Assembly (NCBI GenBank): GCA_937864535.1
Contig: CALMJS010000027.1
Coordinates: 1 to 34,570, forward strand
Length of the DNA stretch: 34,570 bases
Direction: 5' to 3'
Source of the DNA: an uncultured Paracoccaceae bacterium
GTDB lineage: Bacteria > Pseudomonadota > Alphaproteobacteria > Rhodobacterales > Rhodobacteraceae
Made by a program: the position numbers and the translations under genes. A model generated the notes under the pieces. It was not told the origin of the DNA and ran no database searches. It saw only the letters and a list, made by a program, of their open reading frames with translations. Below, in pieces: positions 9,201 to 16,684 of the stretch. The first letter of the stretch is position 1. Each line of letters begins with the position of its first letter.

Positions 9201-9590
9201 CTCCAGCCCCCGCATCTTGCCGCGAGACAGCAGCCGCGACAGCCGCCCATAGGCCTCGCGGTCTATGGGATAGGCCAAAAACTGGTCCCCCTCCGCCAGC
9301 ACGATCCGGCAGCCAACCAGCGGCCGCACCTGTGCCTTTTCCGCTTCGACCTGCAAACGCACCACGCCCGCCAGCGTGTTCCAATCCGCCAGCCCCACCG
9401 CGTCATAGCCCAATATCCAGGCCTGCGCCGCTATCTCGGCCGCTTCTGACGCTCCGCGCAAAAACGAAAAACACGATGCCAGCCCCAGCTCGACAAAGCG
9501 CGCGCGCGGGTTGGGGGTAAACCCGCCGTCCTCCGGCAGGCTACGCGTGGGGGGATGTTTCTCCACCTCAGGCATGGCGCCCCCGTGCAT
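6276..9590 (-). CDS. dnaE2: Error-prone DNA polymerase DnaE2 (ImuC)
   Basis: 1104 residues from the ATG at 9590; a second ATG at 9575 gives 1099. C-family polymerase that performs mutagenic translesion synthesis with ImuA and ImuB. Order: N-terminal PHP-like domain (VELGLASCFSFLRGAS onward), the GRGSAANS loop (371-377), catalytic PPDIDVDF (408-415, Asp412 and Asp414) and the third Asp in KVDIL (Asp561), a helix-hairpin-helix region, a C-terminal OB fold (around 985-1065) and the conserved end ARHPRDVRVIPKSRDFH. Last gene of the imuA-imuB-dnaE2 operon. The dispersed repeat (copy B) occupies the 5' gap, and its GGAAAG could act as the Shine-Dalgarno for the 9590 start, which is why I keep it. 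Confidence 0.95.
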   Translation of the reverse strand: MHGGAMPEVEKHPPTRSLPEDGGFTPNPRARFVELGLASCFSFLRGASEAAEIAAQAWILGYDAVGLADWNTLAGVVRLQVEAEKAQVRPLVGCRIVLAEGDQFLAYPIDREAYGRLSRLLSRGKMRGLEGEWQEKGRCDLTLNDLAEHAEGLRLIVVPPERLTGWEGRLRQLRKALAGLRHVAAAWLYRGDDRARINRLDAIAERCGTSILATNDVLYHAADRRPLQDVMTCIREKVRLDEAGYLLEPNAERHLKSPEEMARLFAEWPHAISAARAVADSIRFSLRELAYEYPQEVVPQGRSPQEYLAELTWAGAAWRYPDGVPQAVRKVLEKELSMIEKLDIARYFLTIHDIIHFARHGSTPPILCQGRGSAANSAVCYVLGITAVDPAQHQLLFERFISEERKEPPDIDVDFEHERREEVIQHIYAKYGRDRAGLCATVIHYRPRSAIREVGKVMGLSEDVTSALARTVWGSWGTDVSETHVKQAGLDLSDPLLRRTLAIARQMIGMPRHLSQHVGGFILTERPLIDTVPIGNGAMADRSFIEWDKDDIDALGILKVDILALGMLTCIRKSFDLMSAHYGQDLTLATTPREDPRVYEMLCRGDSIGVFQVESRAQMNMLPRLRPREFYDLVVQVAIVRPGPIQGDMVHPYLRRRNGEEPVIYPSPAPPHDPEELKSILGRTFGVPIFQEQAMKIAIEAAEFSSKEANDLRKAMATFRSRGTIGQLEEKMVGRMVGRGYDPDFARRCFDQIKGFGDYGFPESHAASFAHLVYVSSWLKCHYPAVFCAALLNSQPMGFYAPAQIVRDARDHGVAVYPPDVNYSDWDCTLEPQAGGWAVRLGFRQIGGFPIAAAARLIAGREAPFRDIKSLQEAGLSAAHIRRLAEADAMRSLFIDRRQALWEAKSLRDAPDLPLFSETRDEGEEPTVALPQMPVCEQVVADYQTLRLSLKAHPMRFLRASLHRQGYRTTADLPHLGVTGRVKLAGLVLIRQRPGTAKGVCFITLEDETGAANIVVWPKVMAEYRKVIMQARLLVVHGYLQREGDIIHVIAQHLEDRSDALLRLAPDGMAVQLARADEVAKPLPAPAARHPRDVRVIPKSRDFH

Positions 9591-9647
9591 TCATCTTTCC
9601 CAAAATACCTCGGGGGAGTCCCGCAGGGACGGGGGCAGAGCCCCCTC
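9591..9647 (-). repeat. Dispersed intergenic element, copy B
   Basis: Lies between imuB and dnaE2. Its minus-strand sequence is nearly identical (two mismatches in about 57 nt) to copy C at 13415-13471. It contains GGGGGC-TCT-GCCCCC-like and GTCCC-TGC-GGGAC inverted repeats followed by GAGGTATTT and GGAAAGATGA. It sits inside an operon, so full termination here would separate dnaE2 from imuAB. Confidence 0.7.
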
Positions 9648-9659
9648 GTGCACGGGGGA

Positions 9660-11306
9660 TCATGGGAACATCCCGTGCAAAAACCAGCGCGGCTCGTTGC
9701 CGCGCCCGTCGCCGATCACCCCCTCGCGGTAAATCCACAGCCGCAGCCCGTGCTGATCCTCGACCCGGTAATAATCGCGCAGCCGGGTGCCGGGGCGATC
9801 CGCCCACCATTCCGGGGCGATCCGCTCGGGTCCGGCAAAGCGGCTGACCCGGTGCACCTGCCGCCGCCAGACAAACTGCGCCGGGGGGCCTTCGGGCACT
9901 GCATAGAGAACGCGGACCTCTTCGGGGTGATCCAGCATGCGCAGCGGGCGTAGCGCGATCAGCGGTGCCACGGGCGGCTCTCCGGCCAAGGCGGGCCGCC
10001 ACGCCTCGGCCCGTTCCGGGATGTGCCGCGCGACGGGGGCGGGGCGCAGAATGGCGCTGCGTCCGAATTTCGCGCTCAGCCGGTCCACCAATTCGGCCAG
10101 CTCTGTTCCATCCTCGACCTTGCCGTCCAGCCGGTGCTGCGTGCGGTCCATTTTTTCGACCACGGGCGCGGCCAGTGTGATCAGGTCAAACCCGTAGCCC
10201 GGATCGATCTGGTCCAGCTTGCCCTCAAAGAGCCGCACCAAATGCCGCGCATCCCGGCTGGGCAGGGAAACCGCCACAGTGATAGAGGATACCAGACCAT
10301 CGGTGCGAAACACCGTCACCGTCAGCCGCCGCGCCCCGAGGCCCGCCGCCTCCAGGTCCGCGCAGAGCTGCGCCGCCAGTTCGGGCAGCCAATCGGCGGG
10401 GTCCTGTACGGGTTCGGGCAGGCGGGCATCGACGCAAAACCGCGGCGGATCATCCGGCGCCTCCAGCGGTTCGGCCAGACGGCCCATCATCTGATCCAGC
10501 CGCATCAAGGGGTTGTCGGCCAAGGGCGTGCGGGCGAAACGACGCGCCAGCGACAGCCGCGGGACCGCACTCAGTTCGCCAATGGTTTTCAGGCCCAGCC
10601 GGTTCAGCAAGAGCGCTGTTTCGGCCCTGATCCGCAGCGCCCGTACCGGCAGCGGCGCGATCGTGGCGCTAAGGTCGGCATCCGCGCAGACCGGACGCAC
10701 GCCGCCATATCGCGCCAGCGCCCATGCCGCGCCGATGGTGGGGGCAATGGCGGCGCAAGAGGACAGGCCCAGACAGGACAGCCGCCCCTCGATATCGGTC
10801 AGCATCGCCGCCTCGCCGCCAAACAGATGGTCGCAGCCGGTGGTGTCCAGAAAAATACCATCCGCCCCATCCACCGCCGACCATGGCGACCAGCGGCGCA
10901 GCCAGAGCATCAACTGGTGCAGCGCGGCGCGATCTCCCGGCAGATCGGCGTAATCGACCCGCAGTTGCGGGCAGAGCGCGCGCATATCCACGACCCGCGC
11001 CCCGATCTGCACCCCGGCCCGTTCTGCGGCGCGGCTGGTGGCATGGACCTGCGCGCCTTGTGGTTTGTCCACCGCCAGAACCAAGGGCAGATCATCGGGC
11101 GGGGCATCGCCGTGGCGCGCCGCCGTGATCAGCCAGCGCTCCATGGCAAAGCGTGGCAGCCAGAGCGATAGAATGCGCCGCCCGCCCGGGGATTTGGCAG
11201 GGTTTGGCACCCAGTCCGGCGCAGGGGTCGACAGCCCCTCTGTCAGGGTGCGCACGACCTGCTCCAGCCGCTGTTCAGAGATGTCTTTGGGAAATCCCGC
11301 GCTCAT
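9660..11306 (-). CDS. imuB: ImuB, catalytically inactive Y-family polymerase-like mutasome subunit
   Basis: 548 residues. ImuB bridges the beta clamp, ImuA and DnaE2 in the damage-inducible mutasome. The Y-family fold is visible (ILSLWLPRFAMERW at the start of the palm, then VDGADGIFLDTTGCDHLFGGE where active enzymes have the SIDE-containing motif). The acidic catalytic set of DinB/UmuC is not present: the first motif lacks Asp and SIDE is absent, as expected for ImuB. The C-terminal part (LRMLDHPEEVRVL, WADRPGTRLRDYYRVEDQHGLRLWIYREG) is typical of the family. Starts 15 bp after imuA; GGGG lies 7 nt before the ATG at 11306. Confidence 0.93.
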   Translation of the reverse strand: MSAGFPKDISEQRLEQVVRTLTEGLSTPAPDWVPNPAKSPGGRRILSLWLPRFAMERWLITAARHGDAPPDDLPLVLAVDKPQGAQVHATSRAAERAGVQIGARVVDMRALCPQLRVDYADLPGDRAALHQLMLWLRRWSPWSAVDGADGIFLDTTGCDHLFGGEAAMLTDIEGRLSCLGLSSCAAIAPTIGAAWALARYGGVRPVCADADLSATIAPLPVRALRIRAETALLLNRLGLKTIGELSAVPRLSLARRFARTPLADNPLMRLDQMMGRLAEPLEAPDDPPRFCVDARLPEPVQDPADWLPELAAQLCADLEAAGLGARRLTVTVFRTDGLVSSITVAVSLPSRDARHLVRLFEGKLDQIDPGYGFDLITLAAPVVEKMDRTQHRLDGKVEDGTELAELVDRLSAKFGRSAILRPAPVARHIPERAEAWRPALAGEPPVAPLIALRPLRMLDHPEEVRVLYAVPEGPPAQFVWRRQVHRVSRFAGPERIAPEWWADRPGTRLRDYYRVEDQHGLRLWIYREGVIGDGRGNEPRWFLHGMFP

Positions 11307-11321
11307 GCCAGACCCCTATCG

Positions 11322-11960
11322 TCAGGACAGAGCCTGTGCGGCGGGCAGCGATTGGGATTCCATGCCCAGATCCAGCCTGAGCGCCCCCTCTTCGAGCCGC
11401 GCAACCCACGTCCCGGTTTTGTCCCAGCGACTGCGAAACCGTTCGGCCCGCCACATCGGATCGCCGGGGGCGCGGGCGTCATCGGGGTGGCGCAGCGCTG
11501 GCAGGGAGCGTAGCCGCCAGCGGTCCCGCGCCGCACTCAGCCCCGCCTGCGCCGCCCGGCGGATCAGCCATGCGGGGACATTCTGTGCCTCTGACCGCAG
11601 GGCCAGACGTTTGGTCGCGGTGAAATCCAGCGCCTGCGGGTCCCCCCAGACTTCACCCAGCACACCGCCAAGGGCGCGGCACCGCAGCCCTTCTTCCATG
11701 GCCCAGAGCACGTCAACGGGGCGGGAGACATCCACATGCAGGATGCGAAACGGGCGCGGGAGACCGGCCAGACAGGGGCGGCCGGTTTCCTTGCGCGAGA
11801 GGCGGTCCTGAATCCACAGCAGCGGTTTTTCGGCGTCCAGATGCGCCAGCACAAAGGCGACCGCCGCCGCATCGACCGCGCGATCGGCATGCACCTCTGA
11901 CAGGGTGGCGGGCTGGGACGCGGGGGGACGTGGTTTCGACAGGGGACGCAGACGGGACAT
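11322..11960 (-). CDS. imuA: ImuA, RecA/SulA-like mutasome subunit
   Basis: 212 residues, first gene of the SOS mutasome operon; required together with ImuB and DnaE2 for damage-induced mutagenesis. Recognised from family segments such as LLWIQDRLSRKETGRP, FRILHVDVSRPVDVLWAMEEGLRC, GGVLGEVWGDPQALDFTATKRLALRSE and the middle AARDRWRLRSLPA. The frame is open upstream to 12170, but the ATG at 11960 is taken as start because the LexA operator lies just upstream at 11978-11992 and the extra residues have no family character. No strong Shine-Dalgarno is visible (GGTGCCCGCC precedes the ATG). Confidence 0.9.
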   Translation of the reverse strand: MSRLRPLSKPRPPASQPATLSEVHADRAVDAAAVAFVLAHLDAEKPLLWIQDRLSRKETGRPCLAGLPRPFRILHVDVSRPVDVLWAMEEGLRCRALGGVLGEVWGDPQALDFTATKRLALRSEAQNVPAWLIRRAAQAGLSAARDRWRLRSLPALRHPDDARAPGDPMWRAERFRSRWDKTGTWVARLEEGALRLDLGMESQSLPAAQALS

Positions 11961-11977
11961 GGCGGGCACCGGAGTTT

Positions 11978-11992
11978 GTTCTCTTTTTGTTC
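11978..11992 (-). promoter_or_regulatory. LexA (SOS) box of the imuA-imuB-dnaE2 operon
   Basis: GTTCTCTTTTTGTTC on +, GAAC-N7-GAAC on -, is an exact match to the alphaproteobacterial direct-repeat SOS operator GTTC-N7-GTTC. Its inner edge is 17 bp before the imuA ATG, so LexA would cover the promoter or transcription start. The gene content (SOS mutasome) agrees with the site. Confidence 0.85.
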
Positions 11993-12084
11993 TAATCCGA
12001 GTCGGGCGCTGCGTCAAATCCTGCGGGCTGTTGACCTTGGGTGCATAAGGATGATGATTGCGCCCAGAGATGAGGGAGGCGGAT

Positions 12085-13413
12085 ATGCGGACAGGGACTG
12101 CGGTGGCAGTGCTTTTGGCGTTGGGGTACGGGCAAACGGCCCTAGCAAACGGGCTGCCTGCCGCCATCACCGAGGACGATTACGCACCGGTTCGCGCCGA
12201 AGAGGCCGCGCTTGGCCAGTTGTTGTTCTATGATCCCATTCTGTCGGGCAACAAAGAGGTCGCCTGCGCCACCTGTCACCATCCGGCCTTGGGAACAGGG
12301 GATGGGCTGTCCCTGCCGATGGGGGATGGCGGCATGGGGCTCGGGCCGGATCGGGTGGTGGATGCGAACAATCCGCCCGAACAACGGGTGCCTCGCAACG
12401 CGCAGCCGCTGTTCAATCTGGGGGCCAAAGAGTTCAAGGTCCTGTTCCATGATGGCCGCATCGAAGAGGACGCAACCCGCCCCTATGGGCTGCGCACCCC
12501 GCTGGACGAAGACATGCTGCAGGGGTTCGATTCGCTGCTCTCGGCGCAGACGATGTTCCCGGTCCTCAGCAACGATGAAATGGCCGGACATTATTCCGAG
12601 AGCGAGATCGCGACCGCGGTGCGCCAAGGGCGTCTGACCGGACCGGGCGGAGCCTGGGATCTGATCGCGCGGCGGGTTGCCCAGATCCCGGCCTATGCGG
12701 ACCAGTTCCGCGCCGTCTACGGGATCGAACCCGACCAGATCGCCTTTACCGATATTTCGAATGCCATTGCCGCGTTTATGGCGTTCGAATGGCGTTCGGA
12801 CACCGCGCCGTTCGATGCCTATCTGCGCGGGCAGGGGGATCTGTCCGACGCGGCGCTGCGGGGGATGGAGCTGTTCTATGGCGAGGCGGGGTGCAGCGCC
12901 TGTCATGGCGGCAAGTTCCAGACCGACCACGGATTCCACGCGATGGGCGTGCCGCAACTGGGCCCCGGCAAGGGCGCAAGGTTCGAAACCCATGCCCGCG
13001 ATGACGGGCGGTTCCGGGTGACGGGACATCCAGAGGATGCCTATGCGTTCCGCACGCCCTCGCTGCGCAATGTGGCCCTGACCGGACCCTATGGGCATTC
13101 CGGCGCCTATGCGACGCTGGACGGGTTTGTGGTGGCGCATCTGGACCCGCTGGCCGCGCTGGAGGTCTACGACCGCACGCAGGTGGTGCTGCCCGCGATG
13201 GAGGTTGCGGATTGGCGGGTGATGGACGATCCAGAGGCCGTCGCGGCGATCAAGGCTGCCGTTACGGTCCAGCCGGTCGATCTGTCGCCGGACGAGATCG
13301 CGGAATTGCTGGCGTTTCTGGAGAGTCTGACCGATCCGATTGCCCCGGTCGGCCGGCTGGGGGTGCCTGCGACAGTGCCAAGCGGGCTGACGGTTCCAAA
13401 TCCTGTCAAGTGA
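12085..13413 (+). CDS. Exported di-heme cytochrome c peroxidase / MauG-family protein
   Basis: 442 residues. Signal peptide MRTGTAVAVLLALGYGQTALA, so the protein is periplasmic. Two c-type haem motifs: CATCH at 61-65 (followed by a second His) and CSACH at 270-274. The spacing and the segments GQLLFYDPILSGN, FHDGRI, FRTPSLRNVALTGPYGHSGAYATLDGFV match the bacterial cytochrome c peroxidase/MauG family, which reduces hydrogen peroxide or oxidises protein substrates. Which of these it does cannot be read from the sequence. ATG 12085 is chosen because GAGGGAGG (12072-12079) precedes it and the signal peptide begins there; an upstream in-frame ATG at 12058 lacks both. Its haem attachment would need the Ccm proteins encoded 5 kb downstream. 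Confidence 0.88.
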   Translation: MRTGTAVAVLLALGYGQTALANGLPAAITEDDYAPVRAEEAALGQLLFYDPILSGNKEVACATCHHPALGTGDGLSLPMGDGGMGLGPDRVVDANNPPEQRVPRNAQPLFNLGAKEFKVLFHDGRIEEDATRPYGLRTPLDEDMLQGFDSLLSAQTMFPVLSNDEMAGHYSESEIATAVRQGRLTGPGGAWDLIARRVAQIPAYADQFRAVYGIEPDQIAFTDISNAIAAFMAFEWRSDTAPFDAYLRGQGDLSDAALRGMELFYGEAGCSACHGGKFQTDHGFHAMGVPQLGPGKGARFETHARDDGRFRVTGHPEDAYAFRTPSLRNVALTGPYGHSGAYATLDGFVVAHLDPLAALEVYDRTQVVLPAMEVADWRVMDDPEAVAAIKAAVTVQPVDLSPDEIAELLAFLESLTDPIAPVGRLGVPATVPSGLTVPNPVK

Positions 13414-13414
13414 A

Positions 13415-13473
13415 GAGGGGGCTCTGCCCCCGTCCCTGCGGGACTCCCCCGAGGTATTTGAGGAAAGATGAAA
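13415..13473 (+). repeat. Dispersed intergenic element, copy C
   Basis: Immediately after the peroxidase stop: GAGGGGGCTCTGCCCCCG, GTCCC-TGC-GGGAC, then GAGGTATTTGAGGAAAGATGA. It matches copy B (9591-9647, opposite strand) with two mismatches over about 57 nt. It is followed directly by a strong terminator. Confidence 0.7.
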
Positions 13474-13477
13474 TGAA

Positions 13478-13503
13478 AAAGCCCCCGGAAAACGGGGGCT
13501 TTG
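13478..13503. terminator. Bidirectional rho-independent terminator
   Basis: AAAGCCCCCG (13479-13488) pairs with CGGGGGCTTT (13494-13503) around a GAAAA loop, with A-rich and T-rich flanks on both sides. It lies between the converging peroxidase gene (+) and the VPLPA-CTERM gene (-) and can stop both. Confidence 0.88.
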
Positions 13504-13521
13504 GGATTTTGGTCGTGCTGA

Positions 13522-14313
13522 TTAGCGACGCTTGCGGCGCAGGGCGGCAAAACCGCCAAGGCCGACCAGCATGAGCGGCAGCGAGGCCGGCAGCGGGACG
13601 CTGGGCAGCGGTTCGACGGTGCCGTTGCGGGCGGAGAACAGGTAGCGGCCAGCGGTGCCGATGTTGGAGCCGGCGACCAGCGAGTTGGTGCCGCCATCGA
13701 GGAAAGCCCCCGAGACCATCGAGCCGAGCAACTGATAGAACGTCCCGGCATCGCCGGTGCTGTTGGAGTAGCCAACGGTCGCACCGCCGTGATCCCAGTC
13801 GATATTCGCATAGTTCAGTTCGATGTCGAAGTTGCCGACGCCGGTGTCAGACCGGTCGATCAGGACAATCTGGAAGCTGTTGAGCGCAGAGGACTCGCCC
13901 GCGCCATATTCGCCGACGTTCAGATAGTTTGCCGCAAAGGCGGCGTGGCCGTCGGCGGTGCCGCTGCCATAGGTCACAGGCGACCCCGCATAGCGGGTAT
14001 CGATGTCGGACAGGAAGCCGGCGATGATCGGTTCGCTGGTCGAGCCGTTGACGCTGAAGGGGATGTAGGTGCCGCTGGCCGCGTTAAAGGTCACGTTGCC
14101 ATTGTTGTTCACGAACAGCTGGCTGTAGGTGGCGCCAAAGAAATTGACATTGAAACCGATGTTCACGGCACTGGTGTACCCGTCATCGTTGGCGGCGAGT
14201 GTGTTGCTATCGAAGCCGGCTCGAATGGTGTTCGCCTGTGCGGCAACGGCCGAAACGGCCAGGGCTGCGGCGATCACAAAGGATCTGACGAGCGAGGTCT
14301 TGAGATTGATCAT
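13522..14313 (-). CDS. NIDO-like secreted protein with VPLPA-CTERM sorting tail
   Basis: 263 residues. N-terminal signal peptide (MINLKTSLVRSFVIAAALA, cut after AQA); the C-terminus has the tripartite sorting signal VPLPASLPLMLVGLGG, a short hydrophobic helix and RRKRR. VPLPA-CTERM tails are typical of Rhodobacterales and are thought to be processed by an exosortase; none is encoded here. The middle resembles a nidogen (NIDO) domain: GFNVNFFGATYSQLFVNNNG, FLSDIDTR, NSFQIVLIDRSD, FDIELNY..IDW. Such proteins are likely displayed at the surface or released with exopolysaccharide. GGAG lies 8 nt before the ATG. The ligand or role is unknown. Confidence 0.85.
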   Translation of the reverse strand: MINLKTSLVRSFVIAAALAVSAVAAQANTIRAGFDSNTLAANDDGYTSAVNIGFNVNFFGATYSQLFVNNNGNVTFNAASGTYIPFSVNGSTSEPIIAGFLSDIDTRYAGSPVTYGSGTADGHAAFAANYLNVGEYGAGESSALNSFQIVLIDRSDTGVGNFDIELNYANIDWDHGGATVGYSNSTGDAGTFYQLLGSMVSGAFLDGGTNSLVAGSNIGTAGRYLFSARNGTVEPLPSVPLPASLPLMLVGLGGFAALRRKRR

Positions 14314-14716
14314 TGGTAAACTCCGAAACTACTACGTTGACGCCCCCGATACGTCTATCGGATAGCCAAATCGTCCATATGGGTCAATTATTTTCGAAAA
14401 AGATTATTAATTTCCGAGGATTGTAGATACATTTCGTGTTTATGATATGAAATTATCATGTGTTTTTGGGATACCCTTGCCACGATGGTCCTGTCGACAG
14501 GGGAGAGGGGCCGGTGTGCGGATAATCGCGGCGGCGTGATTCTACGGCATCCGGGGGGCGGCGGTGCCCTGAATGCTGTCGCGGGTGGCGGATAACAATA
14601 CCCGCGAGGATTTGAACGGTTCGTTCGCTGCTGTGGTTGCCATTCCGGTCGCTCCGGCATAACGTGCCGCGACTTTTGCGGGGGTGGTCCCGCCTGACCA
14701 GACGAAGGAGCGCCCG
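14314..14716. other. Divergent intergenic region between the VPLPA-CTERM gene and yajC
   Basis: No gene seen in about 400 bp. The half next to the VPLPA-CTERM gene (14360-14465) is conspicuously AT-rich and holds an inverted repeat ATGATA-N6-TATCAT at 14442-14459, a reasonable operator candidate. A 12-bp perfect palindrome CCTGTCGACAGG lies at 14490-14501. The remainder is ordinary high-GC sequence leading to the yajC promoter. Confidence 0.5.
14637..14665 (+). promoter_or_regulatory. Possible sigma-70-type promoter for yajC-secDF
   Basis: TTGCCA (14637-14642), a 17-nt spacer and TAACGT (14660-14665) lie about 50 nt before the yajC ATG. The -35 is good (5 of 6) but the -10 matches only 3 of 6, so this is a weak prediction. 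Confidence 0.3.
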
Positions 14717-15001
14717 ATGGAGGCCATTCAAGGTATTGTCCCGTTTATTCTGATTTTCGGGATCATGTATTTCCTGTTGATCCGTCCGCAGCAGAAAAAA
14801 GTGAAAGAGCATCAGGAGATGGTCAAGGCACTGCGCCGCGGCGATCAGGTGATCACGCAGGGCGGCATTCTGGCCAAGGTGACCAAGGTCAAGGATGACA
14901 ACGAAGTCGAGGTCGAAATCGCGTCGGGCGTCAACGTGCGCATCGTCCGTTCGACCATCACCCAGGTGGTGAGCAAGACCGAACCGGCTGCCAACAGCTA
15001 A
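14717..15001 (+). CDS. yajC: Preprotein translocase subunit YajC
   Basis: 94 residues with one N-terminal transmembrane helix (GIVPFILIFGIMYFLLIRPQ) followed by the family signature RPQQKKVKEHQEM and a small cytoplasmic domain (GDQVITQGGILAKVTKV). YajC associates with SecDF in the holo-translocon. ATG 14717 follows GAAGGAG at 14704-14710 with good spacing; the in-frame codon at 14684 lacks this. First gene of a yajC-secD-secF run, 19 bp before secD. Confidence 0.94.
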   Translation: MEAIQGIVPFILIFGIMYFLLIRPQQKKVKEHQEMVKALRRGDQVITQGGILAKVTKVKDDNEVEVEIASGVNVRIVRSTITQVVSKTEPAANS

Positions 15002-15020
15002 TCGACGAGAGACCCCCGGC

Positions 15021-16682
15021 ATGTTGCATATCGCCCGCTACAAGCAGGTGTTGATCCTTCTGGCTTGTTTGGCCGGGGTTCTCTTCACGCTGCCCAATTT
15101 CTTTTACTCCCGCGTCGAACGGCACAACGATGCGATCACCGCCCAGGAGGCTGGTCGCACGGATGCCGAGATCGAGGCGGATGCGGCGCTCTGGCCGTCG
15201 TTCTTGCCCAGTGCCTTGGTCAACCTCGGCCTCGACCTGCGGGGCGGTGCGCATCTGCTGGCCGAAGTGAAGGTGGCCGACGTTTACGCGACGACCATGG
15301 ATGCCATGTGGCCCGAGGTGCGGGATGTTCTGGCAGCCGAGCGGGACGCTATCGGCTTTGTCACCCGCGAAGAGGCGGAGCCGGGTCTGCTCAAGGTGCG
15401 GATCTCCAAGGCCGATGGTGTGGAACGCGCGCTGGAAGTGGTGCGCGGCTTGGCGCAGCCGGTGGTGACACTGACCGGGGCAGGGCAGTCCAATATCGTC
15501 GTGTCGGCAGAGGGGCCGGTTTTGACGGTGCAGCTGTCCGATGCGGAAAAACAGGCCAGCGATGACCGCACGGTCAAGCAGGCCCTGGAAATCATTCGCC
15601 GACGGATTGACGCGGCGGGGACCCGCGAACCGGCGATCCAGCGCGTCGGCGACAGCCGTATCCTGATCCAGGTGCCGGGCGCGAAATCGGCGCAGGAGCT
15701 CAAGGGGTGGATCGGCACGACCGCCCAACTGGGGTTCCATGGTGTTGTCGGTCGGACCACGAATGCCTCGACAGAGCCGGGGGCGGGGAATTTCCTTGCG
15801 GCCTCGGTCAATGAAGAAGGCGTTTATTACGTGCTGGAACGCACGTCCGTGGTGACGGGCGAAGAGCTGGTGGATGCGCAGCCGAGCTTTGACCAGAACG
15901 GTCAACCGGCAGTCAGTTTCCGGTTCAATCCGGCTGGTGCCCGCAAATTCGGCGTCTATACCTCGGAAAACATCGGTGCGCCCTTTGCGATCGTGCTGGA
16001 TGACGAAGTGATCAGCGCGCCGACGATCCAGACGGCAATCACCGGCGGCAGCGGTATCATCACCGGCAATTTCACCATCGAAGAGTCGACCAACCTCGCG
16101 GTTTTGCTGCGGGCAGGGGCTCTGCCGGCGGGTCTGGATTTCCTCGAAGAACGGACCATCGGACCGGAACTGGGGGCGGATTCGATCCGGGCGGGCCAGA
16201 TGGCTGCGCTGGTCGGCTTTATCGCGGTAATGGCGTTCATGGCGTTGACCTACGGCTGGTTCGGCTGGATTGCCAACCTTGCGCTGATCCTGAACATGAC
16301 GATGATCATGGGGGCGCTGTCGCTCTTGGGGGCGACGCTGACACTGCCGGGGATTGCCGGGATCGTGCTGACCATGGGCATGGCTGTGGATGCCAACGTG
16401 CTGGTGTTCGAACGGGTCCGCGAAGAGATGAAGGTCGTCAAAGGACCGGCGCGCGCCATCGAATTGGGCTATGATCGGGCGATGTCGGCGATTGTCGACG
16501 CAAACCTGACGACGATCATTACCGCGGCGATCCTGTGGTTCGTCGGCTCTGGCCCCGTGCGCGGTTTCGCGACAACGCTCGGTATCGGGATCGTGACCTC
16601 GGTCTTTACCGCGATCTTTGTCACCCGCCTGTTCATTGTATGGTGGTTCCAACGCCGCCGCCCCAAAACCCTAGAGATTTGA
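15021..16682 (+). CDS. secD: Protein translocase subunit SecD
   Basis: 553 residues, inner-membrane RND-type protein that uses the proton gradient to help pull secreted proteins to the periplasm. One N-terminal helix (residues 7-27), the motif LGLDLRGGAHLL, a large periplasmic P1 domain, then the five C-terminal helices with LTLPGIAGIVLTMGMAVDAN and VLVFERVREE, where the Asp of VDAN is the conserved residue for proton coupling. Ends two bases before secF. Normal length. Confidence 0.96.
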   Translation: MLHIARYKQVLILLACLAGVLFTLPNFFYSRVERHNDAITAQEAGRTDAEIEADAALWPSFLPSALVNLGLDLRGGAHLLAEVKVADVYATTMDAMWPEVRDVLAAERDAIGFVTREEAEPGLLKVRISKADGVERALEVVRGLAQPVVTLTGAGQSNIVVSAEGPVLTVQLSDAEKQASDDRTVKQALEIIRRRIDAAGTREPAIQRVGDSRILIQVPGAKSAQELKGWIGTTAQLGFHGVVGRTTNASTEPGAGNFLAASVNEEGVYYVLERTSVVTGEELVDAQPSFDQNGQPAVSFRFNPAGARKFGVYTSENIGAPFAIVLDDEVISAPTIQTAITGGSGIITGNFTIEESTNLAVLLRAGALPAGLDFLEERTIGPELGADSIRAGQMAALVGFIAVMAFMALTYGWFGWIANLALILNMTMIMGALSLLGATLTLPGIAGIVLTMGMAVDANVLVFERVREEMKVVKGPARAIELGYDRAMSAIVDANLTTIITAAILWFVGSGPVRGFATTLGIGIVTSVFTAIFVTRLFIVWWFQRRRPKTLEI

Positions 16683-16684
16683 TC

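Noticed and set aside
10023-11171. Long plus-strand frame opposite imuB (382 codons)
   Set aside because: Gln/Arg/Pro-rich shadow; imuB on the other strand has recognisable Y-family motifs and operon context.
12031-12059. Sigma-70 promoter for the peroxidase gene (TTGACC, 17-nt spacer, ATGATT)
   Set aside because: The -10 matches only two of six positions; not strong enough to annotate.
14958-16652. 564-codon minus-strand frame opposite secD
   Set aside because: SecD is unmistakable on +; the antisense product is His/Arg/Gln-rich and lacks motifs.
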